Below, one piece after another: positions 1 through 12,880 of a DNA stretch of 64,000 bases (within the stretch, counting starts at the first letter, position 1; every line of letters starts with the position of its first letter). The translations under genes and the position numbers were made by a program. Source of the stretch: Thraustochytrium sp. TN22 (lineage: Eukaryota; Sar; Bigyra; Thraustochytrida; Thraustochytriidae); NCBI GenBank assembly GCA_013306675.1, contig JABLUY010000115.1, positions 1-64,000 on the forward strand. Reading direction: 5' to 3'. The notes beneath the pieces were generated by a model. It worked only from the letters and a program-made list of their open reading frames with translations. It searched no databases and was not told the origin of the DNA.

Positions 1-1
1 T

Positions 2-446
2 GCGCCGCAATTCGCCGCGTCGCGCCGCGCCCGCCGCGCCGCGCCGCGCCGCGCCCAGCGGGGAGGAGGCGGCGGCGGCGGCGGCGCAGTCGAGGCCGGC
101 GGCGCGTTTGAACTCGAACGGGCAACTACTACTGACGAGGAGGAGGAGGAGGGGGACCGGGAGCAGGGCGCCAAGGACGAGGAGGAGGAGGAGGAGGAGG
201 AGGAGGAGGAGGAGGGGCGAAGCGGCGGCGGCGCGGCGGCGGCGACGGCGCGGCGCTCGTGCTGAAGCCGCCTGGGCCCGGGGTCCAGGAGGCCGCCGGC
301 TGCGGGTCGCGCCGCCGGGCCTGGTGGGACGGGACGCCCAGGGACCGCGACCCCGGCGTGGACGCCGCGTCGATGGCGAGCCGGAGCTGGTCGAGGTGGA
401 AAGCGAGCTACTCTACGAAGGTGTGGATGTATTTTACAGAGGATGA
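2..446 (+). other. Low-complexity GC-rich stretch, possible 3' end of a plus-strand gene cut by the window edge
   Basis: Two overlapping plus frames are open here. One runs from the window edge to a stop at 263-265 and would give a Gly-rich then Asp/Glu-rich tail (GAG repeats at 134-217). The other stays open to the stop at 444-446. In that frame the GAG tract reads as poly-Arg, but its last 60 codons look protein-like (ending ESELLYEGVDVFYRG) with G/C-biased third positions. Either could be the C-terminal end of a gene entering from the left, perhaps joined by an unseen intron. I cannot decide between them and assign no product. Confidence 0.3.
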
Positions 447-556
447 GCTGAGCTGAGCTGAGCTGAGCGGAGCTGACGCAGCTGAGCGGAGCTGATGATG
501 AGCGGAGCGGCGCTGAGCGGAGCTGAGCGGAGCTGAGCGGAGCTGAGCGGAGGAGG
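444..556. repeat. Tandem GAGCT / GCTGAGCGGA repeat
   Basis: A run of GAGCT pentamers passes into imperfect copies of the 10-base unit GCTGAGCGGA, ending just before the stop codon of the giant minus-strand gene. It lies between the two convergent gene ends and looks like a simple minisatellite. Slippage between 5- and 10-base registers is visible. Confidence 0.8.
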
Positions 557-563
557 GAGGCCA

Positions 564-3500
564 TCAGGAATGACGATCGACCAAGGTGGCGAGCGCGGGC
601 TCCTGCGAGGGCACGCTGGCGAGGAAGCGGCGCACGTCGCGGAGAAAGACGTGGTCGAGGTCGGGGAGAACGAGGAAGGCGACGTGGTAGAGGAGCGCGG
701 CGAGCCGCAGCAGCGTGTCGCCGCGCAGGCGACGCTGCGCGAGGAGGATGAAAAGGTCGGTGAGCACGGCCACGTCGTGCAGAACGGCCTCCTGCATCGC
801 CTTGGTGCCCTTGGCGTAGCGGCAGGTGTAGAGGCGGTCGACGGCGGCGGCGACCTGCGCCTCGAGGCGCAGGAGATCGGCCGAGGAGAGGGCGGCGGCG
901 GCGGCGAGCGCGAACGCCGCCGCTGCGGCGGGCGGCGGCGGGGGCTGCTGGCCGGTGGCCAGGGCGGCGCCCAGATCCTGGAAGTGCAGCACGAGGTGAA
1001 CGCGCTCGCGCGCTTGGTTGGCGATGAAGATGTGGCCAACGACGACGGCCGGCGCCGCGTCGCGCGCGCCCGAGAGCTTGGCCTGCTCCTCGTCGAGCGC
1101 CGCGCGTAGGCGGTCCGGAACCGGGTGGATGCGCACCGGGATGGACTCCTCGGGCTGCAGCGTGATGCACTCGACGGGCGCCGCGGGGCGGTCGGCGTCC
1201 GGGACGGACACCACGAAAAACGGCGAGGCCGAGGTGAGGCGCGCCGTGATGTTGCGCTGACTCGAGTTGTGCAGCAGGACCTGCGCGCTAGCGTAGAGGT
1301 GCTGCGCGTCGAGGTAGAGGCGGCGGATCTGCTGGCGCTCCTCGCCGAGCGCGGCGTGGCCGCGCGGCCCGTCGCCGTCCGCTTCGTCGGCGCGCGACCA
1401 GGTGAGCGCGCCCACGTGGAGCGCCGGCGCGAGGCAGGCGGCGTGCAGCTCGATGTCGGCCTCGAGGTCCTTGATGTTCTCGCACGAGATCGTGACCTTG
1501 ACGCTGAGCGCGCCCGTGGGCGTCGACTGCGTGGGCGTCAAGGCCACGAAGATGCGCTGCTGACCGCCCGGCGGCAGCGCCACGGCGGTGAGTGCGCCGA
1601 GGCCGTCCGCGTCCGCGACGAACTCCACGAGGCGTGGCTCCGGCGCGTCGTGCGTCAGCACAAACGTGAGCGGGAGCGCTGACTGGTTCCTGATGACGAA
1701 TGAGTGCGTGCACACGCGTAGGTCGCGCACGAGGTCGCCCAGCTCCAGCACGGCGCCCGTGCCGTCCTCCTTGCCGCCGAACTCGCGCCCGCCGCACGAC
1801 ACGCTGAAGAGGCTGCGCGCCGCGCTGGCCGGGCCCACATCGCGCGGCGCCAGCTGCGCCACGAGCGCGTCTGAGTATGCTGCCGCAACCACGTCCATGA
1901 CCACGCGAACCAGCTTGACGTGCTGATACTTGTTCTCGAGCACGAGCAGGTACGTCGAAAAGGAGCCAAAGATGTCCGTCGAAAACCGCAGCGTCACAGC
2001 GTGGTGGTCGAACTCGGTCTGCAGAAACCCGGCTGTCCGCGACAACTCGAGCCACTTGCTGTCCTGCTCCTCGACAAGGACGATCTCGTACTCGACCGGC
2101 CCGCGGCTTTCATTTGCCACGTCCATGCTCCATTCGCACTTGCCGGACCCGCACACGGGCCGCCCCACGTTCACCTCGAACCTGGAGCGCGAATTGTTGC
2201 GCGGCGTGCACCCGTGCAGCGCCAGCGCGGTGCGCGTCGCGTCCAGACTCTCCCCGTCTTCAGAGAACACCGTTGTGAACAGCGACGCCTTGGCCACGAG
2301 CTGCTCCTCCCACGAGACCGCCTGACTCACGGGCCGGCCCGACCCGGAGTCCGAGTCCGACTCGCCCGAGTCGGACGCGAGCGAGGCTGCCGCGGACCGC
2401 AGACCGCGTGCGCGCGGGCCCGCCGACAGCAGCGAGTCCGTCCCGGGTCCAGTCTCCTCCGCGCGGTCCGTGCGGTCCGCGTCCTGACCCCCCGAGGTGG
2501 CGGATGACGACGACGAGGAGGACGAGGAGGAGGAGGACGACGAAGAGGACGAGGACGACGCGGCGCGCGTCGCCAGGGACGCCTTCGACGCCTTCGACGA
2601 GGCTGATGACGACGAGGAGGAAGAGGAAGAGGAAGAGGAGGCGAGGATAGGCGCAGCTGACCGGGGCGGCACGGCGACCGACGAGGACGACGGCGAAGAC
2701 GAGGAGGAAGAGGAAGCGGCGGCTTTGTCGCTGTCCACCTTCTTCTTTGTCTCGCCGGCGCCTTCGTTCGGGCCCGACTCGCGCCGCCCCGGGCTGCGGT
2801 CGCTCCGAGCGGAGCTCCGGCCGTCGCGGCCTGCGCGGCGCGCGCGTTCAGCGTTTCCAGTCCTTGCGCCTCCGGCGTCGCGGCCGTCGTCTTCGTCGTC
2901 CTGGGCTTCACCCAGGCCGCTCCGGCGACCCCCGAGCAAAGCCTCGCTGTCGTCATCCTCGTCATCGTCTACGAGCTCCTCGAGGGATGAGATGTGTTCG
3001 AGGCGGTCCATCGAGCCGCGGCGCGCCCCATGTGCAGCGGCGCGACGTAGGTTCTTGGGCGTGTTGGGCCGCTCCAGCTGCACGCTGCGTCCCGAGATGT
3101 CCGAGGAGATATCTGAAACGACGGACCGCTGGCGCTGGCGAACTTCGCTGCCTGAAAACGACTCCTGCACCGAGATGGCGCCACCAACCGCGCCCGAAAA
3201 CCCCAGCGAAGATGCACCATCGCCATTGCTGTGCGGCGCCGACTCGCTCTTGCGCAAGCGCGTGCGATCGGCGCCGCGCCGCGTCGGCGACGACGACTGG
3301 TCCACCACACTCGCCTGCGTCGCGGCGGCGGCGGCAGAGGACGCGCCGGCCTCGTTGCCGGGGTCATTGACGTCCGGCCGCAGGCTCACGGTCAGCTGTT
3401 CCTCGGTCCCGGGCGAGTCCACGTCGAGCACGTGGAGCACCGTTCGCGACGGAGAGCCATCGCGGGCGCCGTCCTCGGAGGTTGGCACGCTGCTCGTTCG

Positions 3501-6500
3501 GTCCTCCGACCCCATGGAGCTTGAAGAAGCCCCAGCGGCGGATGCCGCGGAGGCGGCGGACGCGGCGGCGTCGGCCGCCACCGCGAGGAGGTTGATCTTG
3601 ACAAAAACGGACTTGCCCGGCTCCAAGACGAAGATGTGGTCTTCGGGCGCGTCCGCCGCAGGCTGCACACGTGCGACGGCCTGCAGGACGCCCGAGGCCG
3701 GGTCGCGCGCCAGCAGACGGAAGCCGCCATAGATCGCAAAGGGCTCTGCTTGCACGCGGAAGCGCAGGCGCGTGCGCATGGACAGATTGCGCACGTGAAA
3801 GCCCTCCGGGTCGGGCGAGGGGGACAGCTCGAGCAGGCGCGGCTCGCGGCGAACCGCAAAGTAGGCGAGCTTGGAGACGGAGAGCTGGAAGGTCTTGCCG
3901 GCCTTAAAGGAGGCCGTCAGGTCCAGGGAATGCTCAAGGTCGTTGGCCTTGACATAGAGCTTGCCAAAGACCACGTCCTGGAAGCTCCCGCGCGGCAGCC
4001 TGGCGCCGGAGCGCGGCTCCAGCACGACGCGCACGTCCACGGCCTCGTCACTGTCGAGGCGCACTTCGGAAACAGGTTCGTTCGAGACCCGCAGCATGGA
4101 GGTCATCTTGACGTACGGCGTCCACGCTGGGTCGTACTCGGGCTCCAGCGTGCAAACGAGCGGCTCGCCGAAGACGTTGCGAATCGTGAACCAGGCATTG
4201 CAGTCGAGCGGGTCGCTGGCGTGCGGGGCCGGGATGGTGAGCGTCGGCAGCGCGAGGCGTGGCGGCAGGTCCACGACACGCGAGACCGTGCGGCCGTGGA
4301 TTTTGACGGTGCGCGTGTCCACCGGATTGAGCAAGTTGGTCACGATCAGCAGCGCGTCGATGGGCAGGGTTTCGTCGAGACCAGCCCCGATCTTGAGGTC
4401 TACCACGATCAGCTTGTCCTCCGCACTGTACCAGGCGTGCGCCGTGCCGCAGTGCGCGAAGTTCTCCACCTGCAGGCCAAGCTCCAGCTCCGGCACGGCG
4501 TTTTCCACCTGCACCGTCACGCGCCGCACCATATTGCTAAAGATCTTGCCGAGGTCGACCGTGTCCTGAGCAAGCTTGAGCGCGTAATTGCGCACCGGGC
4601 CCTCCACGCGCGTCGCGCGGACGACGTGGTCGTCCACGAGAAAGATCACAAGGCCGTGCAAGTCCTCGGCCCCCGCGAGCGCAAGCTTGGGCCGCACGCG
4701 GACGCTCACCTCGACGCGCTCGCCACCCCTGAGCCAGCGCACGACCGAGGCGCTGCCCTGGCCGTCGTCGGTATCCGCGAGCTCCAGCGTGGGCGGCTCG
4801 CCCTGCTCAAAGACCCGCACTTCGAGGCGGACGCGCCGGTCGACAAGTGCGTTCGTGAAGACGCACGTGCAGGAGCCCGGGCGCTCGACGCGGCCCTCGT
4901 CGCCTGTGAAGGTGGCGCTAAGCGAGGCGGCGTCGAAGGCGACGAGGTCCGCGAAGCCGGCCTCGCGCGGCGGCGGCACGAGGGCGTAGAGCGGCAGGGT
5001 CGCGGACTCTTCGTTGATGGCGTTCTTGACGACGACCGAGGCCACGAAGACGCCACCGTGCAGGAGCGGTGGCGCCCCGGGCCGCAGTGCCACGACGACC
5101 GCGACGTTTTCGGCTGTGCCGGGCGCCACCTCCCGTTCGAGCTCCACGGCGGCGCCGCCGCCGCCCGCCCGCCCGGCGCCGGCCAGGAGTGCGGGCTCGC
5201 CCACCGAGGACGAGTAACTAATCTGGAGCGGCGAGCTGGCGTCAGTGCCGGAAGCGAGCGTGTAGCGCAGCGGCATGCCCTTGGTCTCATTCCGCACGCT
5301 AAAGCTGGCGCGCTGGCGCGCTGCGGGCGACCCGAGCACACCGGCGTCCACAAAGGACTTGTCGAGCGCCCACTCGCTGACGCCGATGGTCGCCTGCACC
5401 TTGATGGTGCACGTGAAGACGTCGCGCATGAAGAACTGTACGCCGCCGCGGAAGACGCGCGAGGAGGCGCCCAGGAGATCCGGCTCAATGAAGACCCAGC
5501 ACGAGGCGACCTCGTCCGGTTCGAGGCGCACGTTGCGGAAGGGCGTCTTGCCCTCCTTGTCGCAGAAGATACTCACTTGGCGCTTGTAGGGCGACTCGGC
5601 ACCGAGAACGAGCGGTGTGTCGAAGATGTTCTTGAGTCGCACCTGTCGGGGCGCGATGGGCTTGGCCGCTTTGATGTAGCAAAACCCGAAGTCGAGCGTG
5701 TCCGGCTGGCCCGTGAGCTCCGGGTCCAGAGTTAGAAAGTGGATGTGCATGATGTTGTACTTGACGATGGCCGTCTTGAGTTTGCCCCTGCACTGCACCT
5801 TGATGGTGCGCGAGTACCGGCCGCCCTGGCCGTCGCGGGACACGCGCACAGGGATGCGGAGCGCCAGCGGCTCGTTCGGGTCCGTGATGAGGTGCTGTGT
5901 CAGGTGGCCGTCCTCCGTTGACGGAATGCTCGAGTTGAACACCTGCACCGCGAATGGCGGCGTCACAGGCCGCAGGAGCTTGGCCGTCACAGTAAAGGTG
6001 GCGATCAGTGACTCGGTCTTGTACGTGACGGCGCCAAAGTTGAAGACCTTGGGCACGAGGTCGAAGCTGAAGCCGGACGTCGAGCTTGACCCACTGCTGG
6101 AAAGCGCCGGCGCCGGTACACCGAGGGTCTCAGGCCGTGGATCGCCGGCAAGGACAGCGCCGGCCCCAGACGATTGGTGCCGTGCCGACCGCGGTGTCGG
6201 GCGGCGCAGCGAGAAGGGCAGATTCCGCGAAGACCGCGGCTTGCTGGGACTCGTTTTGCCGTCCGCCGAGCTCGTACTGATCCTCGGTGCCACCGGTGAC
6301 CGCCTGTTGCTGGATGCGCGAACAGCGGGCGGCACCGCTGGCAATGTCTGTGACGTAACAGGCAGGTCAGAGCGGCGCTCCGGCGATTCAGGTGGTTGCC
6401 GCTGCAACTCTTGTTGTTGCTGCCGCTGCTCTTGTCGTTGTTGTTGTTGTTGTTGTTGTTGTTGTTGCTGTTGTTGTTGTTGTTGCTGCTGCTGCTGTCG

Positions 6501-6593
6501 GTCTTGCTGCCGATCTTGCTGCTGGTCTTGCTGCTGGTCTTGCTGCTGGTCTTGCTGCTTTTCCTGCTGAGGCTCTTGCTGGATCCCCTCCTT

Positions 6594-6663
<70 letters not shown>

Positions 6664-9600
6664 GGGAGAAGCTCTTGGTGCTCATCCTCTCCTTGCTGCA
6701 AATTCTGCTCCAATGATTGTTGGTCTTGGTGCTGGCTTTGCAGCAGCTGTTGCGCCTGCATTGGAGGAGGAGAGGGAGGCACACGGGGGGGAGGCGTCAG
6801 AGAGGCAGGAGGACGGGACAAAGAAGAAGAAGAAGGTGGAAGAGTTGCAGCACGAGGAGCAGGAGAAGCACCAACAGGCACGAAATGAGAACCGGGAGGT
6901 CGCTTCAGGTCGGACTCCGACACGGGTGGCTTTGCAGGCGAGCTTCCGGCCGAAGAGATGGCCGCTTCGGCCGCTTCGGGCTCGGAGGATTGAGCACGTT
7001 CAAGCACGGCGGCGAGTGATGCAGGGAGTGCCCGCGTGGAGCCGTCGCTGGCAAGGAGCGCGTCGCGCTCCTCAATGACGTCGAGCGCGTCACCGACCGG
7101 GAGGATGGGCGGCGTATCGCCACGATTGTAGGAGGCGGCGTCCGTGATGGAGTTGCGGATGATGATGGGGACCTCAAGCACAGCGTCCTGGTTCTTGACC
7201 TGGTAGATTTGCAGAATGCCGGCGTAGTCGCCAGTGCGCAGCTTGCAGAGGTGCTGCGCGCTGACGAAAGCCTGGAGCTGAACGTTGGCGGTGGCCTCGG
7301 GCGGGATCGCGAGCTTGGCACCTCCAGACGGGAGCGCGAGCAAGCGCATGGTGTCAGCCTCCTGGCTCGAGCCCTGCGCGTAGAGGTCGTCGAGCTTGGC
7401 GCGCAGCGACTTGAGCTTCTTGACCTGATTCTTGGTCTCAGCGATGCGGTACTTGTGCTGGAGTGTCTCGATCTGCTCGCCGAGCTGTGGCGGGATGCGC
7501 GTCGAGGAGGCGACGGATGCAAAGCGCAGGCGGAAAGGCTCGAGGCTGCCGCCCTTGAGCTTGATGGCGAACTCGCGGTGCTTGTGGTAGGCGTTGCGAA
7601 TGACTAGCGTCTCCACGCCGCTGCTGCGCTTCTTGCAGTCGAAGTAAATCTGAGCGGTGTCGACCTGGAAGCGCGGCGGACGCACGACCATGGCCTTCAC
7701 CTTGATGGTCAAAGAGCCAGCCTCGTCCATGATGTTGCACACGGTGAGGGTCTCGTCGATGGGGCCCGCCATGGTGGGAAGGAAGCGGAACTTGATCTCC
7801 TTGGTGCCGAAAGGGCGCACCATGCCGGTGGAGTTGCGGATGAGCTCCAAGAAGCCAGCGTTAAAGGAGCGCGACTTTCGGAACTTGTATATGAGTGGCA
7901 GCGCGCTCTCGTTGCTCAAATACAGCGTCTTGGTGCCGGAGTCCGGGTAGTAGGGCAGCTTGACGGTGCCAAAGTTGATTTGGCGCTGCGCGAAGGACAT
8001 GATGGACTTGCCGACCTTGGCCACGACGGGCAGCGCGCGCTTCTCCAAGCGGATCTCATCGTGTGTGACGCGCCCCCAGTCGTGGATGTACTGGATGCGG
8101 TTCATGTCATCCTCGTCGAGCTCGAGCTGCTCGATAAAAATGTGCTCCGTCACAGAGCGCAGCTTGCCTGTGAGCACGGCGTCCTGCTCGCGTAGCGCAG
8201 TTCGAAGTGCCGCATCCTCGTCGTCGTCTCCGCTCTCCTCGTCCGTCGCCGCCTCGTGCGGTGGGTAGAGCACGACGCCGATGCGCACGCTCTGGCCGGC
8301 TGCGATGACGAGCTTGCCGAGCTCGCGTGTCCGGGCGAGGGCATTCGAGAGAAGCTTGATGCGCTGCTCGGCCTGCGAAACGATCTTGTGCTCCTCGCGC
8401 GGGTCCATCCCGCTGAAGTAGAGCTTCTGGGGTCGCTCGAAGGCGTCGCAGACGGCGTCCCAGCGCACAGACGCGGGCAGCGCGCTTTTGCCGGCGCGCA
8501 GGTCCTTGCGTGGGCCACGACGCGAGCGCGTCACGGAGCCGCGGTCCTCGGTAGCGGCCTCCTCGTCGTCGGCCTCCTCGATATCGCTGCCGCGCTTGCG
8601 ACCGTCGCGCTTCGTGAACGTGGCAGCCAGGGTCGAGGCGGTCCGGTCGTGACGTGGATGGGACGATGCGACGGCCGGGTCGCCGCTGTCCTCGCCACCA
8701 GCGGCGGCGCCGCGGCCGCCCTGGGAGATGTGGGAGTGGGAGCGTAGCAGTTCGGATGCCTCGAGGGAGCTAAAGTCGATGTCGTCATCGACCGGGAAGG
8801 CCTCCTCAAGGTCCTCGCGGAAGGCTGTTAGGTCGTCCGCGTCGAGCGCGAGCCCTGAGAGGCGCCGCGACGAGGAGCTACGGTCGGGCGGCGTGCCTGT
8901 GCTGGCCAGCGAGTACAGGTCGACGCTGGCAACGTCGACTTGGGAGGACGAGGCACGGCGCAGGTGGTGCGCAGACTTGGAGGAGGTGAGGTCCGCGCTG
9001 CGACGTGACTTTAAAAGACTCGTCTCGTCGTCGGCGTCGGCGTCGTCGGCGCCAGGGCGCGGCAAGGGCGGCGCCTCAGAGGCCTCCTCGGACATGGTCA
9101 TGGAGCGCGGTCGGCGCTCGAGCGGCTGGCGCGCCGAAGGCGCCGCCGCGGAGGAGGCAGAGGGCGTTTGCGCAGAGGCGCTCTGGCCGCTTGGCGTCGG
9201 CACGAAGGTGTCGTCGAAGGACTCGCTCAACATGTTCCGTGTGGAATTGACGCGCTTCATCTGCCGGTACAAGTGCGGTGTGGACGGGTCAACGGCGGAC
9301 CCGGCACCGGCATCGGCGCGGCTCGCGCCGTTCGCGGCCGCAGCGGCACCGGAGGCCGCCGCCGCAGTATCGTCGTCGGCTGCGTTGCCAACGTAGATGG
9401 AGCTCAGGCTGTCGCGTTCGCGGGCAATCGAGTCGAGCGAGATGTCCTCCTCAAGCAGGTAGCAGCGCAGATGCGGTTTGCTGGTGCTAAAGTGCAGCGT
9501 GATGGGCTTGTCGACGATATTGCGCACCATGAAGGAGCGCAAACTTGGGCTGCGAAAGACGAGTTCACCAAAGTCAACCTCGCTTACATGGTTGCGGGGA

Positions 9601-12038
9601 GGTGACTTGTGCTTTTGGCCCTGCAGCACCTCGCGCGGGTAGTCGCGCGAGAGCGGGAGCAGCTTGTAGAAGAGCGAGTGGTGGATGATGTTGTGAGAGT
9701 CCATGTTGGACGCCCGCACGGTCAGCGTCACGTCGGATTGCACGGAGCAGAAACGGATGTACTTGGCGTAGTCGAGGTTGACCTTGCGCGCCATGAACCA
9801 GACGGTAATGGTCTTGATAGCGTGCGGCTCGAGCTCGAAAATCCCCTCATTCTGCGAGCCGCCCACAAGCGGATCCTCGACGTTTTCCAGGTACAGCGTG
9901 ACGACTTTGCTGCGCAAAAGCACCTTGACGGTGGTCTTGAGATCACTTAGGTTGAAAATGCGCAGCGTCTTGGTCTTGAGTACGCCCACATTGCAGTCGC
10001 CAAAGTGCAGCTCCGGCGCGCTCAGCGCGATGCCGTTCTTGCAAACCCTCGCCGATGCCTGCAGCGTGAGGTCCGCGAAATGGATCAGAAAGTCGCGCCG
10101 CCGAAGCTTGTATGCCTGCTTCGAAGAGAGCAGCTCCTCGTCCTCATCAATCACGCCTGGCCGGTATTTGATGATGACGACCTTTTCCATGTTGGGCCGC
10201 AGGACGAGGTGCGCAGGCGTCGGGCCGCCGCCCGTGCTGCCGTCCGCCGTCGCCACGGATCGCTCTGACCGGAGCGCTTGCCGCCGTCCGCTGTCTCGTC
10301 GGCCCTTGGTACCGTTCTTGCTCGGCGAATCGTCTTCGTCGTCCTCGTCATCTTCGTCCTCCTCCTCCTCCTCCTCCTCCTCTTCCTCCACTTCCTCTGC
10401 CTCTACCTCCTCGTCTCCGTCGGCGTCATCGGCGGCCGCAACGGAGGCCGAGGCGACCGAGACGGATGCGGACGACCCGGGCCGCGGGCCATCCCTGCTG
10501 TTGCTGGATTCGGAGCGGCGGAGCCGGTACATCATGTGCTCCATCTCCTCCAGCTCAAGCAGCGCCGAGCGTGACACGGCAGTGTCTGTGGTGGCCAAGG
10601 AGTGCGAGCGCAACGCGTTGCTGAGAAGCAATCCTTCGTCTTCCGGGGCGTTGATGAGCGAGGGGTTGTCCTTGGTGACTTCTGCTTCGTTGGATGCAAG
10701 GGCCGCAAGCGCATGTGACGACGTTGACACCGAAGAAGACAGGGACGAGGACAGCGAAGAAGACGTTGCCTTGGCAGCGGCAGCAGCGGCAGCAGCAGCA
10801 GCCGCGGTGGTGGCGGCAGCAGCCGCAGCGGCGGCGGCGGCGGCGGCGGCGGCGGCCTTGCTCGTGTCCTCGCGGGGCTTGTCCTGGTCAAAGGCAAAGG
10901 AGATAAAGGGGGAGGAAGACGAGAGGGGGAGGTCGAGCTCACGGTCGGTAGTATTCTTGATGCGCAGCCGGCGCTCGACCTTGACGCCGAGAAGGCAGTC
11001 GTCAAAGGTGAGGGAGCGTATCTCGGCATTGCTTTTGGGATCGCGCACCAGGAGCGCTGCGCCGGTGTCGGAGGCGCGGCCCGGCGCATGCACACTGGCG
11101 TGCACCGAGAGACGCTCGGAGTTGCCAATGTTGTGAATGTTCTCGATGAAGATGGAATACTTGTAGTCGCCCTCGTGCTGCGGCCTGTAGGTGACGCGCA
11201 GGCGACGGTGCGAGTAGCCTGGGATGGAGAGCTTGCGGCTGGCGTCCTGCAGCTGGCCGTCCTCCTCGATCTGTAGCGCAATGACGCCTGCGTGCACGCT
11301 GATGCAACGCACCTGGAGCACAATCTCGCTGCGGTTCCAGAGCGTGAACTCTTTCCAGTAGCTCTTCTGCGGCAGGCAATCGAAAAACGCCAGCTGCGAT
11401 ACGTCGCACTCCAGTACGCTCTTGCACGCCAGCACCGTCACCGGTATGGACTGGTCGTCCTGGGCGTCGTTCTCCTCCTCGGCCCCGCTGGAGAACACGA
11501 TGCGCACACGGATCGCTGCAAAGGCGTTGCGCGTGGGGCGGTCTGCTGCCTCCGCGTTCAAGCTGCTGCCATCGTTAGGCGTCTCCGTGGAGGACGAGCC
11601 GCCCTCCTCCCTTGCGCGGTCCGGGTCTGGGTCCTGACCCTTGCGACCCTGGTCCTGGTCCTGCTGCTGCTTCGCTTCATCCTGCTTGATGCTGGTCTGC
11701 TCCTGCTGCGCGGGCGAAGCGGCAGCTACCGCCGTCACGAAGAGTCGCAGCGTCTGACCACTGCGCACCGCACGCGTGCGCTGGTGGCACGACGCCTCGG
11801 CCAGCAGCCCGTTGAAGTCGTCGTCGTCCTCCTCGTGCGGCGCGGCGTCCTCGGCCTCGGCGTCTTCGAACCAGTGCTCCAGCTCCACGCCGGGCCCGCC
11901 CGCGCTGGTCTCCGCCTCCAGCTCGCGCTCCAGCCGCGCCTCGCCGCGCCCGTGCGCCAGCTCCGGCACCGCCACGTCCACGTACGCCGGGCCCCCGCCC
12001 ACGTACACGTCGCGCAGCACGCACGCCTCGCGCATCAT
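564..12038 (-). CDS. Giant Hydin/ASH/MSP-like beta-sandwich repeat protein with homopeptide linkers
   Basis: An uninterrupted frame of about 3,824 codons. The start is placed at the ATG at 12036-12038 (MMREACVLRDV); the frame stays open further upstream but has no earlier ATG. Many segments carry the pattern of ASPM/SPD-2/Hydin (ASH) or MSP-type Ig-like domains, xxFGxxxxG followed by a beta-rich 'xxxLxNxSxxP' strand. Examples lie near residues 205-320, 340-385, 670-700, 820-845 (VDFGELVFRS), 1350-1390 (INFGTVKLPYY), 1460-1500, 1990-2020 and 2490-2515. Linkers hold poly-Ala (about 393-420), an acidic run (about 547-570), poly-Gln (about 1790-1890) and several poly-Ser runs (about 3010-3190). 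No CH, kinase, ATPase or membrane segment was seen. Such domains are known from ciliary, centrosomal and secretory-cargo proteins. The specific role is unknown, and the Hydin-like label is a fold-level inference. Confidence 0.75.
6390..6665 (-). repeat. Compound poly-glutamine-coding microsatellite
   Basis: Inside the giant gene, TTG/CTG triplets (CAA/CAG on the coding strand) form two long runs at about 6436-6500 and 6594-6663. Between them is a 12-base repeat, TCTTGCTGCTGG, of about five units coding for QQDQ. Mixed CAA/CAG use in the first run and near-pure CAG in the second suggest the second is younger and more prone to length change. Confidence 0.9.
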
Positions 12039-12880
12039 GCCGCGCCGCGCCACGCCACGCCACGCCACGCCGCGCCACGCCACGCCGCGACGCCGCCGCC
12101 GCCCGCGCCAGGCGCCAGCTGGCCCCGCGCGCCGCCGCCCGCGCGCCGCGCGCCGCGCGCCGCGCGCCGCGCCGCTCCCGTTCGGGCTCTGCCGCGCAGG
12201 ACTTGAGCGAGGACGACGACCGCCACGAGGACCAGGACGGCGTCGACGGCTCGGACCACGACCACGACCACGAGACCATCGACCAGGACCAGGAGAACGA
12301 CGTCGAGACGGCGTCCGGGCCTGCGAGGAGATCTCGGTTTGCACGAAGCAGGCGATTTGCCGGTGACGCGCCAGGTAGCGACGCCCAAGATCAGGGCGAG
12401 CGAGACGAGGTGGCGCGGGGAGGAGGGCGACAAGACCAGAGCGGTACGAGCGAGGAAGGTCCAGCTTGCTCTCTAGCTAGGCTGTACAAAGGAAAGAAAC
12501 GAGCGGCACGCCGACCACTTTGCGAGTGAGGCATGGAGATTGTCAAGCGATACAAGCTAAAATGGCCACGGATCGATGTCCAGCGATCCGAGGACAAAGT
12601 CACAAGGTTTGTTTGGGGCAGCCACCAACGTCCCATGAAAAGAGCACTGATGCCTTTCTGGCGCGGAACGCCACGAAGCAACAACGGAGGCGAAATGTAG
12701 CAGTCAGTTTCGCTTCGCTGCCCTCTTTTTCTTTTGGTGTGCTCGCTGCGGCCCCGCTTTCGCTTCGTGATTGTTAGCAACAGAGAGTGGCACAGGTAAC
12801 CAGCGAGACAGACCAGCACTCGAGGCTTCGAATCGACGACAAGATCGTGTGTCCAGTAGCTATAAGGTTAAGATTTAACA
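12039..12880. other. Upstream region of the giant gene and 3' flank of P1
   Basis: No gene is supported. At about 12040-12100 there is a degenerate CGCCA/CGCCG pentamer repeat directly upstream of the giant gene's start, followed by a very GC-rich segment. A plus-strand frame rich in Asp and His (about 12203-12529) lacks an ATG and is not called. The promoter of the giant gene should lie here, but no TATA-like or other core element stands out. Confidence 0.5.

Noticed and set aside
108-446. Arg-rich protein at the left end
   Set aside because: The Arg run is a GAG/AGG triplet repeat read in one of several open frames and the start is not an ATG. It is kept only as a possible gene end, not as a protein call.
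12203-12529. Asp/His-rich plus-strand frame upstream of the giant gene
   Set aside because: No ATG start, and the Asp-His alternation comes from a GACCAC-type simple sequence. It overlaps the presumed leader of the giant gene.
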